Shown in pieces: positions 1 to 9,020 of a DNA stretch of 64,000 nt (its first letter is position 1; each line of letters begins with the position of its first letter). The notes beneath the pieces were generated by a model that did not search any database, was not told where the DNA came from, and saw only the letters and a list, made by a program, of their open reading frames with translations. Made by a program: the position numbers and the translations under genes. The stretch lies in the NCBI GenBank assembly GCA_964034945.1, contig OZ035960.1, forward strand, positions 83,576,148 to 83,640,147. The letters are read 5' to 3'. The stretch is from Chrysopilus asiliformis (Eukaryota; Arthropoda; Insecta; Diptera; Rhagionidae).

Positions 1-480
1 TTTTGGGGTCGCTGATCACGGCTCTGCTGTTGGAATTTTAAAATTCGTAACGGAAGGTCCTGTAAGGATAACGAAAATATCCTTTTTTCCATTTTTACCG
101 GGGAAAATCTGCAATATGGGGTTTTTGGGATCGCTGATCACGATTTCGGTATTAGATTTTCAAAGTTCCAAACAGAAGGTCCTGTAAGGATAAATATCCT
201 TTTTCCCGTTTTTCCTCGGAAAAATCGGCATAAGGGGGTTTTTGGGGTCGCTGATCACGAATCCAGTATTAGATTTTGAAAAATTCGAAACGGGAGGTCC
301 TGTAAGGATACCGCAAATGTCCTTTTTCCCGTTTTTCCCGAAAAAATTGGTATTAAGGGGTTTTCAGGGTCGCTGATTACGAATCCGGCGTTTCAGTTTC
401 AATAACACTAACGAAAGGTCCTGTAAGAATTACGTTGATTTTCAAGTTTTTTTAAGTTGGTTTTTTGGCATTCTAAATTC
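1..480 (+). repeat. Helitron-derived ~120-bp tandem repeats
   Basis: Four imperfect units of about 120 bp run in from the window edge. Each carries the phrase GTCGCTGATCACG followed by GGAAGGTCCTGTAAGGATA (near 8, 128, 248 and 370). The same phrases occur singly in the short Helitron at 8157-8483 and inverted at 1860-2050 and 41500-41700, so this is an expanded internal part of that family. The array is cut by the window start and ends in TTTTTTGGCATTCTAAA, the sequence that lies just inside the 3' end of the complete copy. Confidence 0.75.
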
Positions 481-655
481 ATGTGTAAGAAAATGGATGT
501 TGGTATAGATGTATGTATGAGATTAATAGACTCAAAAACTACTGGACCGTTTTTGAGTCTAGATTAATAGACTCAAAAACTACTGGATCATTTTCCCAAA
601 ATGATCCGCGTTCTCAGGAGCAGCTTTTTCGCTATCGAAATAGAGCGTAAAGATC
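481..655 (+). repeat. Helitron 5'-region fragment
   Basis: GGATGTTGGTATAGATGTATG followed by two copies of 'ACTCAAAAACTACTGGA' matches the 5' part of the Helitron copies at 8157 and 2178. The true 5' terminus (TCTATATATATA) is missing. A short internal duplication, AGATTAATAGACTCAAAAAC, is present. Confidence 0.55.
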
Positions 656-1859
656 ATGCACAACATTGGAACAAAATAAAGTGAATTATAAGGAAAAAAA
701 TAACAAAAACCCAAACTTAAAAATTTTCAAAATATTCATATGGCCAAAAAGTACTCCAGAGGGTTGCTAGAACCCAGTAAGGGATACCAAAGCAGAAAAA
801 CAACTGAATTAGCAAATAATAGACGGTACTAGGTGCCGGTAAAAAGATTAGAAATGGACTGAGTAGTCCTAGACCAAAAAATGATAAAGGTTCTACCTGA
901 AGATAAGTGATTACGTGAGTCACCCCCAGTCAGTACTGATCCCTAATTAATTACTTATTACTGATCACTAATTGGGGTTTAATTGCACCCATAATTCCTA
1001 GGACTTAATTTATTGTCTTTATTACTATTGGATTTACCCAAAAATATCCTTGATTAACTATTTTATAATCGCCATATGTTGCAGGTAAATTTTTAAGTCG
1101 GAGCAATAAAATAATGTTATTAATCTGGGTTTATAATTTCCCTTATCTAAAAATACCAATTAAATTTTTTTTATTGGTTTCTCTTAATAAGTTTTTACCA
1201 AAATAAAAAACAATTTTTAGTCCTCAAATATATTTAAAATAAATAAAACTATAATTTACAATTCAGTCAAAATCAGTTTTGTCTGGTAAAAAAAATAGCT
1301 CCAACCATGATTTTAATATTGTTTACTATTATTAGTTTGGTATTGTTACTATTATTAGTATTGTTTACTGTATTTTCCGCGTACATTTCCGCAACATCCC
1401 ATATGGTTTTTTAGGTGTCAAAATGTGTCCTCTATCAGGTAAAAAAGATTTAAGCTTAACGTCGCTTAGCGGCCATTGTTGATTTTCAACATTTATACAA
1501 TTTTTTTATGAAAAATTATGTAGTTTACAAAATATATCACAACTAAGCCCAAAATCAACATATGTGGTTCCTTTTTTCCCCATTTTAAAGCTAATTCTAA
1601 TAGTTTGTAAGTTTAGGTGGAAATATAAGGAAATGGTAACTTTTTAAAGTTCATAAAAAATATTGAAAATCAATAAATCTATTTCGAGTTTTGTTTTTGG
1701 ACATTTGAAGTACCATTATTTGATAAAATATCGAATAACTTCAAACGGTTCTACAGCACCTACAATCTATCGTTTTGACAAATTTAAAAGTCACATTTTT
1801 TAAATTATGTCCGCTCACAAGACCTATTGGCCGCATAGTGCCCCGTTTTCCCGACAATA
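656..1859. other. AT-rich non-coding DNA
   Basis: No open frame of interest and no recognisable transposon terminus. Only short AT-rich low-complexity tracts are seen, such as repeated TTACTATTATTAGT near 1320-1360. Confidence 0.6.
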
Positions 1860-2178
1860 AATTATAAACAGGACATTTGTGTTATCCTTACAGGACCTTC
1901 CGTTTCGAATTTTGAAATTCCAACGCCAGATTCGTAATCAGCGACCCCGAAAACCTCATATTGTCAATTTTTCCGGAAAGACTTGGAAAAAGGATATTTG
2001 CGTTAATCTTACAAGACCTTCCGTTTCGAATTTTTAAAATCTAACATAGCTAAAAATCTGCACCTGGCAGTGCGCGGATCATGAAAAACCGCATAAAAAT
2101 CGGTCGAGTAGTTTTTGAGTTTATTAATCTGATATACCTACATACATACCAACATCCATTTTATTATATATATATAGA
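1860..2178 (-). mobile_element. Helitron 5' end, 3'-truncated copy
   Basis: Read on the minus strand this begins TCTATATATATAT at 2178 and continues with the family phrases CTCAAAAACTACT and AAACGGAAGGTC, ending in two GGAAGGTC-type units. No CTAG 3' terminus is found at lower coordinates, so the copy is truncated. The terminus is preceded by T instead of the A expected for an A|T target. Confidence 0.6.
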
Positions 2179-2481
2179 AAAAATACTTTCTTTTAATGAA
2201 AACTAGGTACAATTTTTGGAATTTTTGTTGTCCATGCGTTGTTTTTGTCGAATACCATCCATACGCTTAGGACTTTTTATAAACTTCATTTCCATCTGGG
2301 GTATTATCAAACATGTGTTGATCGATTAATCGATTTTTAATGACAATTAAATCGAAAGTCGATTGCAGCTGGCTTGGTTTTTCCAGATTACTTTCTCAAC
2401 TTTTCGGCAGAAATGGGTGGAGCCACAAACAACATAGGTTACTAATATACCGATTGTGAAATAACAAATGCACTAGGAGGA
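2179..2481. other. Upstream flank of the RepHel gene
   Basis: No open frame. Contains the small palindrome ATCGATTAATCGAT near 2320. The 5' terminus of the autonomous Helitron should lie here or just upstream, but no clear TC-start terminus was found, so its exact left boundary is unknown. Confidence 0.4.
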
Positions 2482-2518
2482 TATAAATACTAGAGAACCA
2501 AGGAGTAATAAATCAGTT
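2482..2518 (+). promoter_or_regulatory. Core promoter: TATA box and initiator
   Basis: TATAAATA at 2482-2489 is followed by the initiator-like TCAGTT at 2513-2518. The spacing from the first T of the TATA box to the initiator A (2515) is 33 bp, normal for an animal RNA polymerase II promoter. The predicted transcript has an AT-rich leader of about 310 nt before the ATG at 2826. This is inferred from motifs only. Confidence 0.55.
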
Positions 2519-2825
2519 GTTAAAAGTCAGTCGACTAGGTTACAACAAAAAGTAGAAAATTGTGAAAGTGATTTTTGAAGGTGAAGGAAATTACGTGTAA
2601 AAATTGTAGAAGTGAGAAAAGTAACATTGAGCACGGAGAAAAGCAGATAAATAAAAAAAGGTTATAGTGAGGAAGTGAATAAGAGTAAAAGCAGAAATTG
2701 GAACATCAAGGAAATCAGAAAATCAAAGGAAAAAGTAAATAATAAAGATTTTAGTTTTTCATGACAATTAAGGCATCGTCAACGAACATAAAGCACTAGA
2801 AATTAAGTACTGGAAATTATTTGAA

Positions 2826-5800
2826 ATGCCATTCAAAAAATCAAACATTGGTAGATCAACCAGACATACGCGGCAATTGTCAGCCAATAGATCTGCTGAA
2901 ACATCTGAAGAGCGAGACACACGCCAAGAAACTGAGCGGATCAGAGCCTCTACTTCAAGAGCTGCTCAAACATCTGAAGAGCGAGACGCACGCCAAGAAA
3001 CTGAGCGGATTAGAGCCTCTACTTCAAGAGCTGCTCAAACATCTGAAGAACGAGACGCACGTCGGGAAACTGACCGGATCAAAACCTCTACTTCAAGAGC
3101 TGCTGAAACATCTGAAGAGCGAAACGCACGTCGGGAAACTGACCGGATCAGAGCCTCTACTTCAAGAGCTGCTCAAACATCTGAAGAACGAGACGTACGT
3201 CGGGAAACTGACCGGATCAGAGCCTCTACTTCAAGAGCTGCTGAAACATCTGAAGAGCGAAAAGCACGTTGGGAACCTGACCGGATCAGAACCTCTATTT
3301 CAAGAGCTGCTCAAACATCTGAAGAGCGAAACGCACGTCGGGAAACTGACCGGATCAGAGCCTCTACTTCAAGAGCTGCTGAAACATCTGAAAAGCAAGA
3401 CGCACGCCAAGAAACTGAGCGGATCAGAGCCTCTACTTCAAGAGCTGCTCAAACATCTGAAGAACGAGACGCACGTCGGGAAACTGACCGGATCAGAGCC
3501 TCTACTTCAAGAGCTGCTGAAACATCTGAAAAGCAAGACGCACGCCAAGAAACTGAGCGGATCAGAGCCTCTACTTCAAGAGCTGCTCAAACATCTGAAG
3601 AACGAGACGCACGTCGGGAAACTGACCGGATCAGAGCCTCTACTTCAAGAGCTGCTGAAACATCTGTAGAGCGGGACGCGCGCCGGGAAACTGAACGCTC
3701 ACGGCGCAGTCAATCAAGAACGAGAATCGATCTCAAGAAAGCGGCGTTCAATTACGATAAAGACTACGATTACAGTAGTAATCGCCATGTTGTCATTGGT
3801 AAAATGACTAATTTGTGCTCTCATTGTGGCGCTAAGAAATTTCAAAGAGAAACGCCTGGCATGTGTTGCTCCAATGGCAAAGTCAATTTGCCACCACTGG
3901 CTGAGCCACCAGAACAACTTTCAACTTATGTGGCTGGAACTAATCGGGAGTCCAAACATTTTCTACAACATATTCGGAAATACAACTCATGCTTTCAAAT
4001 GACATCGTTTGGAGCGACGAATATTGTAAAATATGGTAATTTCATGCCTACATTCAAAGTCCAAGGACAAGTGTATCATCAGATTGGTTCTCTTCTTCCT
4101 GCGCCCGAAGAAGATGCACAGTTTTTGCAAATATATTTCATGGACAATGTCGAGGAAGAGATTGATCGACGATGTGCATTTAGTGTAACAACAGATCGGA
4201 AAATTATTGCTGAATTGCGAGCATTATTCCACGAGCACAACTGTTTGGTCCGAGATTTCAAATCCGCATTAGAAAATGTAGGAGCAGATGACTTTAAAGT
4301 CATTATCAGGGCAGATAAAACGCCGTTGAATGAGCATGAAAGACGCTTCAATGCTCCAACGGTCCCTGAAGTAGCAGCTGTAATTGTCGGAACAGAGATT
4401 AACCGGCGAGATATTGTTATAAGCAGACGAGATCAAACCAAGCAACGTGTTGCTGAAACACACCGATCGTACGATGCACTTCAATATCCAATACTGTTTC
4501 CGCGTGGAGAAGACGGATATCATCTCGAATTGTATCAAACCCATCCCGTCACAGGTGCTACGACAACGAAAAAAATCAGTTGTATGGATTTTTATGCATA
4601 TCGTATCATGATTCGAGCACAACAATCTAACCACATCCTGAAGTGTCGTCAACTTTTCCAACAATTCATCGTTGATATGTACGCTAAAGTCGAAAGCGAA
4701 CGACTGAATTACATTCGTTACAATCAATCGAAACTTCGAGTCGAACAGTATATTCATTTACGAGATGCTATTGCGAATGATGGAACAGTTACTGACATTG
4801 GACAAAAGGTTATACTTCCGGCTTCGTATACTGGAAGTCCAAGACACATGCACGAATATGCTCAGGATGCTCTGACATATGTTCGCAAGTATGGACGTCC
4901 AGATCTTTTCATCACGTTCACATGCAATCCATCTTGGACCGAAATCAAAGATTTACTTCTGCCTGGCCAGCAACCATCCCATCGGCATGACCTCACAGCG
5001 AGAGTTTTCAAACAAAAATTGATACATTTTATCGATCTCATCACTAACAGCCATATATACGGAGAAACTCGCTGCTGGATGTATTCGATCGAATGGCAGA
5101 AAAGAGGTTTACCACATGCCCATATCTTAATTTGGTTGGTTGAAAAAATTCTTCCTACTCAAATTGACGATATCATTACTGCTGAGCTGCCCGATCCGGA
5201 AGAAGATCCAGAATTATTTAAAATCGTAAAAAAACATATGATTCACGGACCATGTGGACCACACAACCCTCATTCGCCATGCATGAAAGATGGAAAATGC
5301 ACCAAAAATTATCCACGTCAGATGCTCCAAGAAACGCAAACTGGTGGCGATGGTTATCCGCTGTACAGACGACGAAAACCAGATGATGGGGGACACACAG
5401 CAACTATAAAAATCAATAACGTTGATTTTGAAATTGATAATCAATGGATTGTGCCATACTCTCCTATTCTTTCCAAATCATTCAATGCGCATATTAACGT
5501 GGAGGCCTGCAATTCGGTTAAATCTATTAAATACATATGTAAATATGTTAATAAAGGCAGCGATATGGCAGTTTTCGGACTTGCGAATCCCAACGCACCC
5601 GTCAATGAAGTCGAACAATTTCAAATGGGACGTTATATTAGCAGTAATGAAGCTGTATGGAGAATCCTAGGTTTCGACATTCATGAACGTTTTCCTGCTG
5701 TCATCCATCTCAGTGTTCACTTGGAAAACGGTCAACGAGTCTACTTCACGGAAGAGAATGCACCCCAGAGAGCTGCAGATCCACCAAACACAACATTGAC

Positions 5801-7889
5801 CGCTTTTTTCCAATTGTGTGCAACTGACGAATTCGCAAAAACGTTGCTATATCACGAAGTTCCCAACTATTACACTTGGAATCAATCGACGAAGATATTT
5901 TGCAGAAGAAAACGAGGCGCCAGGCATTCTTCGATAGCTGGCATATTTTCTACTGCCACATTGGGACGAGTATATACTGTTCATCCAAATAATGCTGAAT
6001 GCTACTATTTGCGAATGCTGCTTCACGTGGTCAAAGGACCAACATCGTTTCAAGCAATCAAAACCATTGATGGTCAAGTGTGTCAGACATACAGAGAAGC
6101 ATGTTTCAAACTTGGTTTGCTTGAAAATGATCAACATTGGGACAATACATTGACAGAAGCATCTGAAACACGTAATGCTCATCAAATACGAACTCTGTTC
6201 TCCATAATTTTGACAACCTGTGCGCCTTCTGGTCCCAAAGATCTATGGGAAAAACACAAAGAGAGTATGAGCGAAGACATACTTCTCCGAGCACGCAGAA
6301 ACAATCCCGGTCTGGATGTACAGTATTCGGAAGACATTTTCAATGAAGCACTGATATCACTTGAGGATATGTGTATGTCGATTAACAACAAAATCCTCAA
6401 TCAGCTTGGACTATTTTCACCGGTACGTGACAGAAACGATGTTGTCGATAGAGACGTATTGCGAGAAAAACAATATGACGTCGATGCGCTACAGGTTTAT
6501 GTTGAGGCTCAGAAAAGGCGCTTAACAAACGATCAACGACTCGCGTACGACACAGTTATGGATCATGTACGAGGCGGAAATGGTGGACTTCTTTTTCTTG
6601 ATGCACCAGGAGGCACAGGAAAAACATTTCTTCTCAATTTGATACTCGCCGAAATTCGAATGAAGCATGAGATTGCTCTGGCTGTGGCATCATCTGGGAT
6701 TGCAGCAACGCTACTTGATGGAGGACGCACGGCGCATTCGGCTCTCAAGCTACCATTGAATTTAAATCTAGCTGCAGATCCTCTTTGCAACATTGGAAAA
6801 ACATCTGGGATGGCAACTGTATTGAAAACATGCCAAATCATTATTTGGGATGAATGTACCATGGCCCATAAAAAAGGACTTGAGGCACTTGATCGTACTA
6901 TGCGAGATTTTCGAAGCGATCAACGTCAAATGGGCGGAGCTCTGATATTGCTCGCTGGAGATTTCCGTCAAACATTGCCCATCATTCCAAGATCAACACC
7001 AGCAGACGAGCATAACGCATGCCTGAAGAATTCGGCTCTCTGGCGACATGTGAAAAAAATTACACTGTCGACTAATATGCGTGTGCATTTATTTGGAGAT
7101 GTTTCTGCACAAACATTTGCCAAGCAACTTTTGGATATGGGCGACGGCAAACTTCCAGTTATTCCTGAAACACAGGAGATATCGTTCCCACTGAATTTCT
7201 GTCAACTTCAGTCATCAATTGAAGATCTTGAAAATAAGGTTTTCCCGAACATCGCCACCAATTTCAGGAATCACAATTGGCTATGCGAGCGTGCTATCTT
7301 AGCTCCAAAAAATGATGACGTCAATCGACTTAATAATAACATTCAATTAAAAATTCCTGGAGTGGTTACGAAATACAAATCCATTGACACAGTTATAGAA
7401 GAGGATCAAGCTGTTAATTATCCAGTAGAATTTCTCAATTCATTGGAGCCTGCTGGAATGCCACCGCACATATTGACATTGAAAGTTGGCTCACCAATAC
7501 TGCTCCTTCGGAATCTCAACACGCCAAAGTTGTGCAACGGAACTAGACTTTCCGTTAAAAAACTGATGCCGAATGTAATTGAAGCAACAATTATTAACGG
7601 CAAATGTAAAGGAGAAGATGTGCTGATTCCGCGCATTCCAATGATTCCCACTGATTTGCCCTTCTCATTTAAACGACTACAGTTTCCTGTGCGTCTTGCT
7701 TTCGCGATGACAATCAACAAAGCTCAAGGGCAGTCACTGCGCGTTGCCGGATTAAATTTAGAAAAACCATGTTTTTCGCATGGTCAACTATATGTTGCTT
7801 GCTCCAGAGTAGGAACTCCAAAAACTTTGTACATCTATGCACCAAATCAGAAAACCAAAAATATTGTTTATCCCCTCGCGTTACGCTAA
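2826..7889 (+). CDS. Helitron Rep-helicase (RepHel) transposase, intact
   Basis: A 1,687-residue uninterrupted frame encoding the rolling-circle transposase of a Helitron. Residues about 24-299 are twelve 23-residue Arg/Glu-rich repeats. The Rep nuclease follows: the HUH pair is H764/H766 in LPHAHILIWL, and the paired catalytic tyrosines are Y903/Y907 in YICKYVNKG. A PIF1-like helicase follows: Walker A DAPGGTGKT at about 1259-1267, Walker B IIWDE, then LAGDFRQTLPI, and the C-terminal motif TINKAQGQSL. All key residues are present and there are no internal stops, so it may be active. By family knowledge the nuclease nicks and joins single-stranded ends and the helicase unwinds the donor. The start at 2826 is the first ATG in frame after a TATA-type promoter. 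An 849-bp overlapping frame at 2821-3669 is a by-product of the repeat. The coding region is less AT-rich than its flanks. Confidence 0.95.
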   Translation: MPFKKSNIGRSTRHTRQLSANRSAETSEERDTRQETERIRASTSRAAQTSEERDARQETERIRASTSRAAQTSEERDARRETDRIKTSTSRAAETSEERNARRETDRIRASTSRAAQTSEERDVRRETDRIRASTSRAAETSEERKARWEPDRIRTSISRAAQTSEERNARRETDRIRASTSRAAETSEKQDARQETERIRASTSRAAQTSEERDARRETDRIRASTSRAAETSEKQDARQETERIRASTSRAAQTSEERDARRETDRIRASTSRAAETSVERDARRETERSRRSQSRTRIDLKKAAFNYDKDYDYSSNRHVVIGKMTNLCSHCGAKKFQRETPGMCCSNGKVNLPPLAEPPEQLSTYVAGTNRESKHFLQHIRKYNSCFQMTSFGATNIVKYGNFMPTFKVQGQVYHQIGSLLPAPEEDAQFLQIYFMDNVEEEIDRRCAFSVTTDRKIIAELRALFHEHNCLVRDFKSALENVGADDFKVIIRADKTPLNEHERRFNAPTVPEVAAVIVGTEINRRDIVISRRDQTKQRVAETHRSYDALQYPILFPRGEDGYHLELYQTHPVTGATTTKKISCMDFYAYRIMIRAQQSNHILKCRQLFQQFIVDMYAKVESERLNYIRYNQSKLRVEQYIHLRDAIANDGTVTDIGQKVILPASYTGSPRHMHEYAQDALTYVRKYGRPDLFITFTCNPSWTEIKDLLLPGQQPSHRHDLTARVFKQKLIHFIDLITNSHIYGETRCWMYSIEWQKRGLPHAHILIWLVEKILPTQIDDIITAELPDPEEDPELFKIVKKHMIHGPCGPHNPHSPCMKDGKCTKNYPRQMLQETQTGGDGYPLYRRRKPDDGGHTATIKINNVDFEIDNQWIVPYSPILSKSFNAHINVEACNSVKSIKYICKYVNKGSDMAVFGLANPNAPVNEVEQFQMGRYISSNEAVWRILGFDIHERFPAVIHLSVHLENGQRVYFTEENAPQRAADPPNTTLTAFFQLCATDEFAKTLLYHEVPNYYTWNQSTKIFCRRKRGARHSSIAGIFSTATLGRVYTVHPNNAECYYLRMLLHVVKGPTSFQAIKTIDGQVCQTYREACFKLGLLENDQHWDNTLTEASETRNAHQIRTLFSIILTTCAPSGPKDLWEKHKESMSEDILLRARRNNPGLDVQYSEDIFNEALISLEDMCMSINNKILNQLGLFSPVRDRNDVVDRDVLREKQYDVDALQVYVEAQKRRLTNDQRLAYDTVMDHVRGGNGGLLFLDAPGGTGKTFLLNLILAEIRMKHEIALAVASSGIAATLLDGGRTAHSALKLPLNLNLAADPLCNIGKTSGMATVLKTCQIIIWDECTMAHKKGLEALDRTMRDFRSDQRQMGGALILLAGDFRQTLPIIPRSTPADEHNACLKNSALWRHVKKITLSTNMRVHLFGDVSAQTFAKQLLDMGDGKLPVIPETQEISFPLNFCQLQSSIEDLENKVFPNIATNFRNHNWLCERAILAPKNDDVNRLNNNIQLKIPGVVTKYKSIDTVIEEDQAVNYPVEFLNSLEPAGMPPHILTLKVGSPILLLRNLNTPKLCNGTRLSVKKLMPNVIEATIINGKCKGEDVLIPRIPMIPTDLPFSFKRLQFPVRLAFAMTINKAQGQSLRVAGLNLEKPCFSHGQLYVACSRVGTPKTLYIYAPNQKTKNIVYPLALR
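2895..3722 (+). repeat. 69-bp coding tandem repeat (12 units)
   Basis: Twelve head-to-tail 69-bp units, each encoding a 23-residue block like AETSEERDARRETDRIRAST plus SRA. Units alternate between AQT- and AET-starting types. Units 8-9 and 10-11 form two near-identical 138-bp pairs, which points to recent two-unit duplications. Since 69 is divisible by three, copy-number change keeps the RepHel frame open. The last unit is degenerate. Confidence 0.9.
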
Positions 7890-8156
7890 ATGTTAGCATT
7901 AGTTTAAATTATTTTAAGTTTGTACAATTAGCGTCTGGAATAGTCAAAAATATTGTTAATTCAAGTTAATTATTTAAAAAAATGTATATAGTTCATCATC
8001 AATTTATACCAATAAAAATAATAGATTCTCATCTGTATGAGCCATCTTTCATTCTCCCACATTTTCCTACAACGAATTATAGATTCTAGATTACATACAA
8101 ATCATTCATGTTTATTTTTACATTGGTAAATAAATATACACAGGCAGGACAATCTA
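7890..8156. other. 3' flank of RepHel gene
   Basis: AT-rich, no open frame. AATAAAA at about 8010 is a plausible polyadenylation signal for the RepHel transcript. No separate Helitron 3' hairpin ending in CTAG is visible before the short Helitron that starts at 8157. Confidence 0.45.
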
Positions 8157-8483
8157 TCTATATATATAAAAATTGATGTTTGTTTGTCTGTCTGTCTGTC
8201 TGTTTATCTGTCTGTCTGTATGTATGTCTGTCTTTATGTCTGCCTGTATGTCTGTACGATATCACTAAACTCAAAAACTACTGGACCGATTTTTACGCGG
8301 TTCTTTGCAAAATGATGTGCGTTGTCAGGAGCAAGGTTTTAGCTATGTTAAATTTTCAAAATTCTAAACGGAAGGTCCTGTAAGGATAACATTTTTTCCC
8401 AAAACTTTTTAAGTTATTTATGGTTTTTTGGCATTCTAAAATTTATACAAAAAACTTTTAGCTGCCAACGTAGGGTCTGCTAG
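8157..8483 (+). mobile_element. Short non-autonomous Helitron, complete
   Basis: Starts TCTATATATATAAAAATTG after an A and ends GGTCTGCTAG before a T, the A|T insertion and TC...CTRR ends expected of Helitrons. It is 327 bp, non-coding, and has a GTCTGTCTGTCTGT core at 8185-8250. The minus-strand copy at 41387-42079 shares its body and its 3' end. It lies about 270 bp past the RepHel stop codon. An alternative is that its 3' end is also the 3' end of the autonomous element. Confidence 0.75.
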
Positions 8484-8947
8484 TATAATATATATGCAAA
8501 AATAACTATCCTTCTATACAATAATTATCCAAAATACATGCATAACTATCAGTAATATGCTCATAATATAATTTACAGGAAAAAGTACAAAGGTCTTTAT
8601 ATAAATGAAAACCAATTTAGCTCTAATTGCTTCAAATAGTTAGCACAAGCTATTGAAATAAATCAATCAAATTTTACATACAAAAAAAAAAGCTCCGATT
8701 AAGCTATGCTTACTGTTCGATTGTGATAATCAATCTCAGCAAAAAACTGAGGAAGAAATACATAATTTATAAAAAAAAAAAAATGTAAGCCAAAAACCAT
8801 CTCAGCACAGGACTGAGATAGCATTGCTTGAATTCAAAAATTTTGAAAAAAAAGCGAGCATTTAGCATATATTATATGGAACAAACCTATTTAATTTATG
8901 TTTAAACATTAAAAATGGAAAAATATAAACATATGGAACAAGAATAA
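8484..8947. other. AT-rich non-coding DNA
   Basis: No gene or terminus recognised. Contains A-runs and the phrase 'CTCAGCA' twice in related contexts near 8730 and 8800. Confidence 0.5.
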
Positions 8948-9020
8948 TCAACTTAAAAATCTAAATTTATATTTCCTTGTTATTTGTAGCCTGCAGAAGA
9001 TCAGTTTCATTGGATAGGAT

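Noticed and set aside
2821..3669. 282-codon plus-strand frame
   Set aside because: Alternative frame of the 69-bp repeat in the RepHel gene; lacks an independent promoter and any known domain. Kept only as a low-interest finding.
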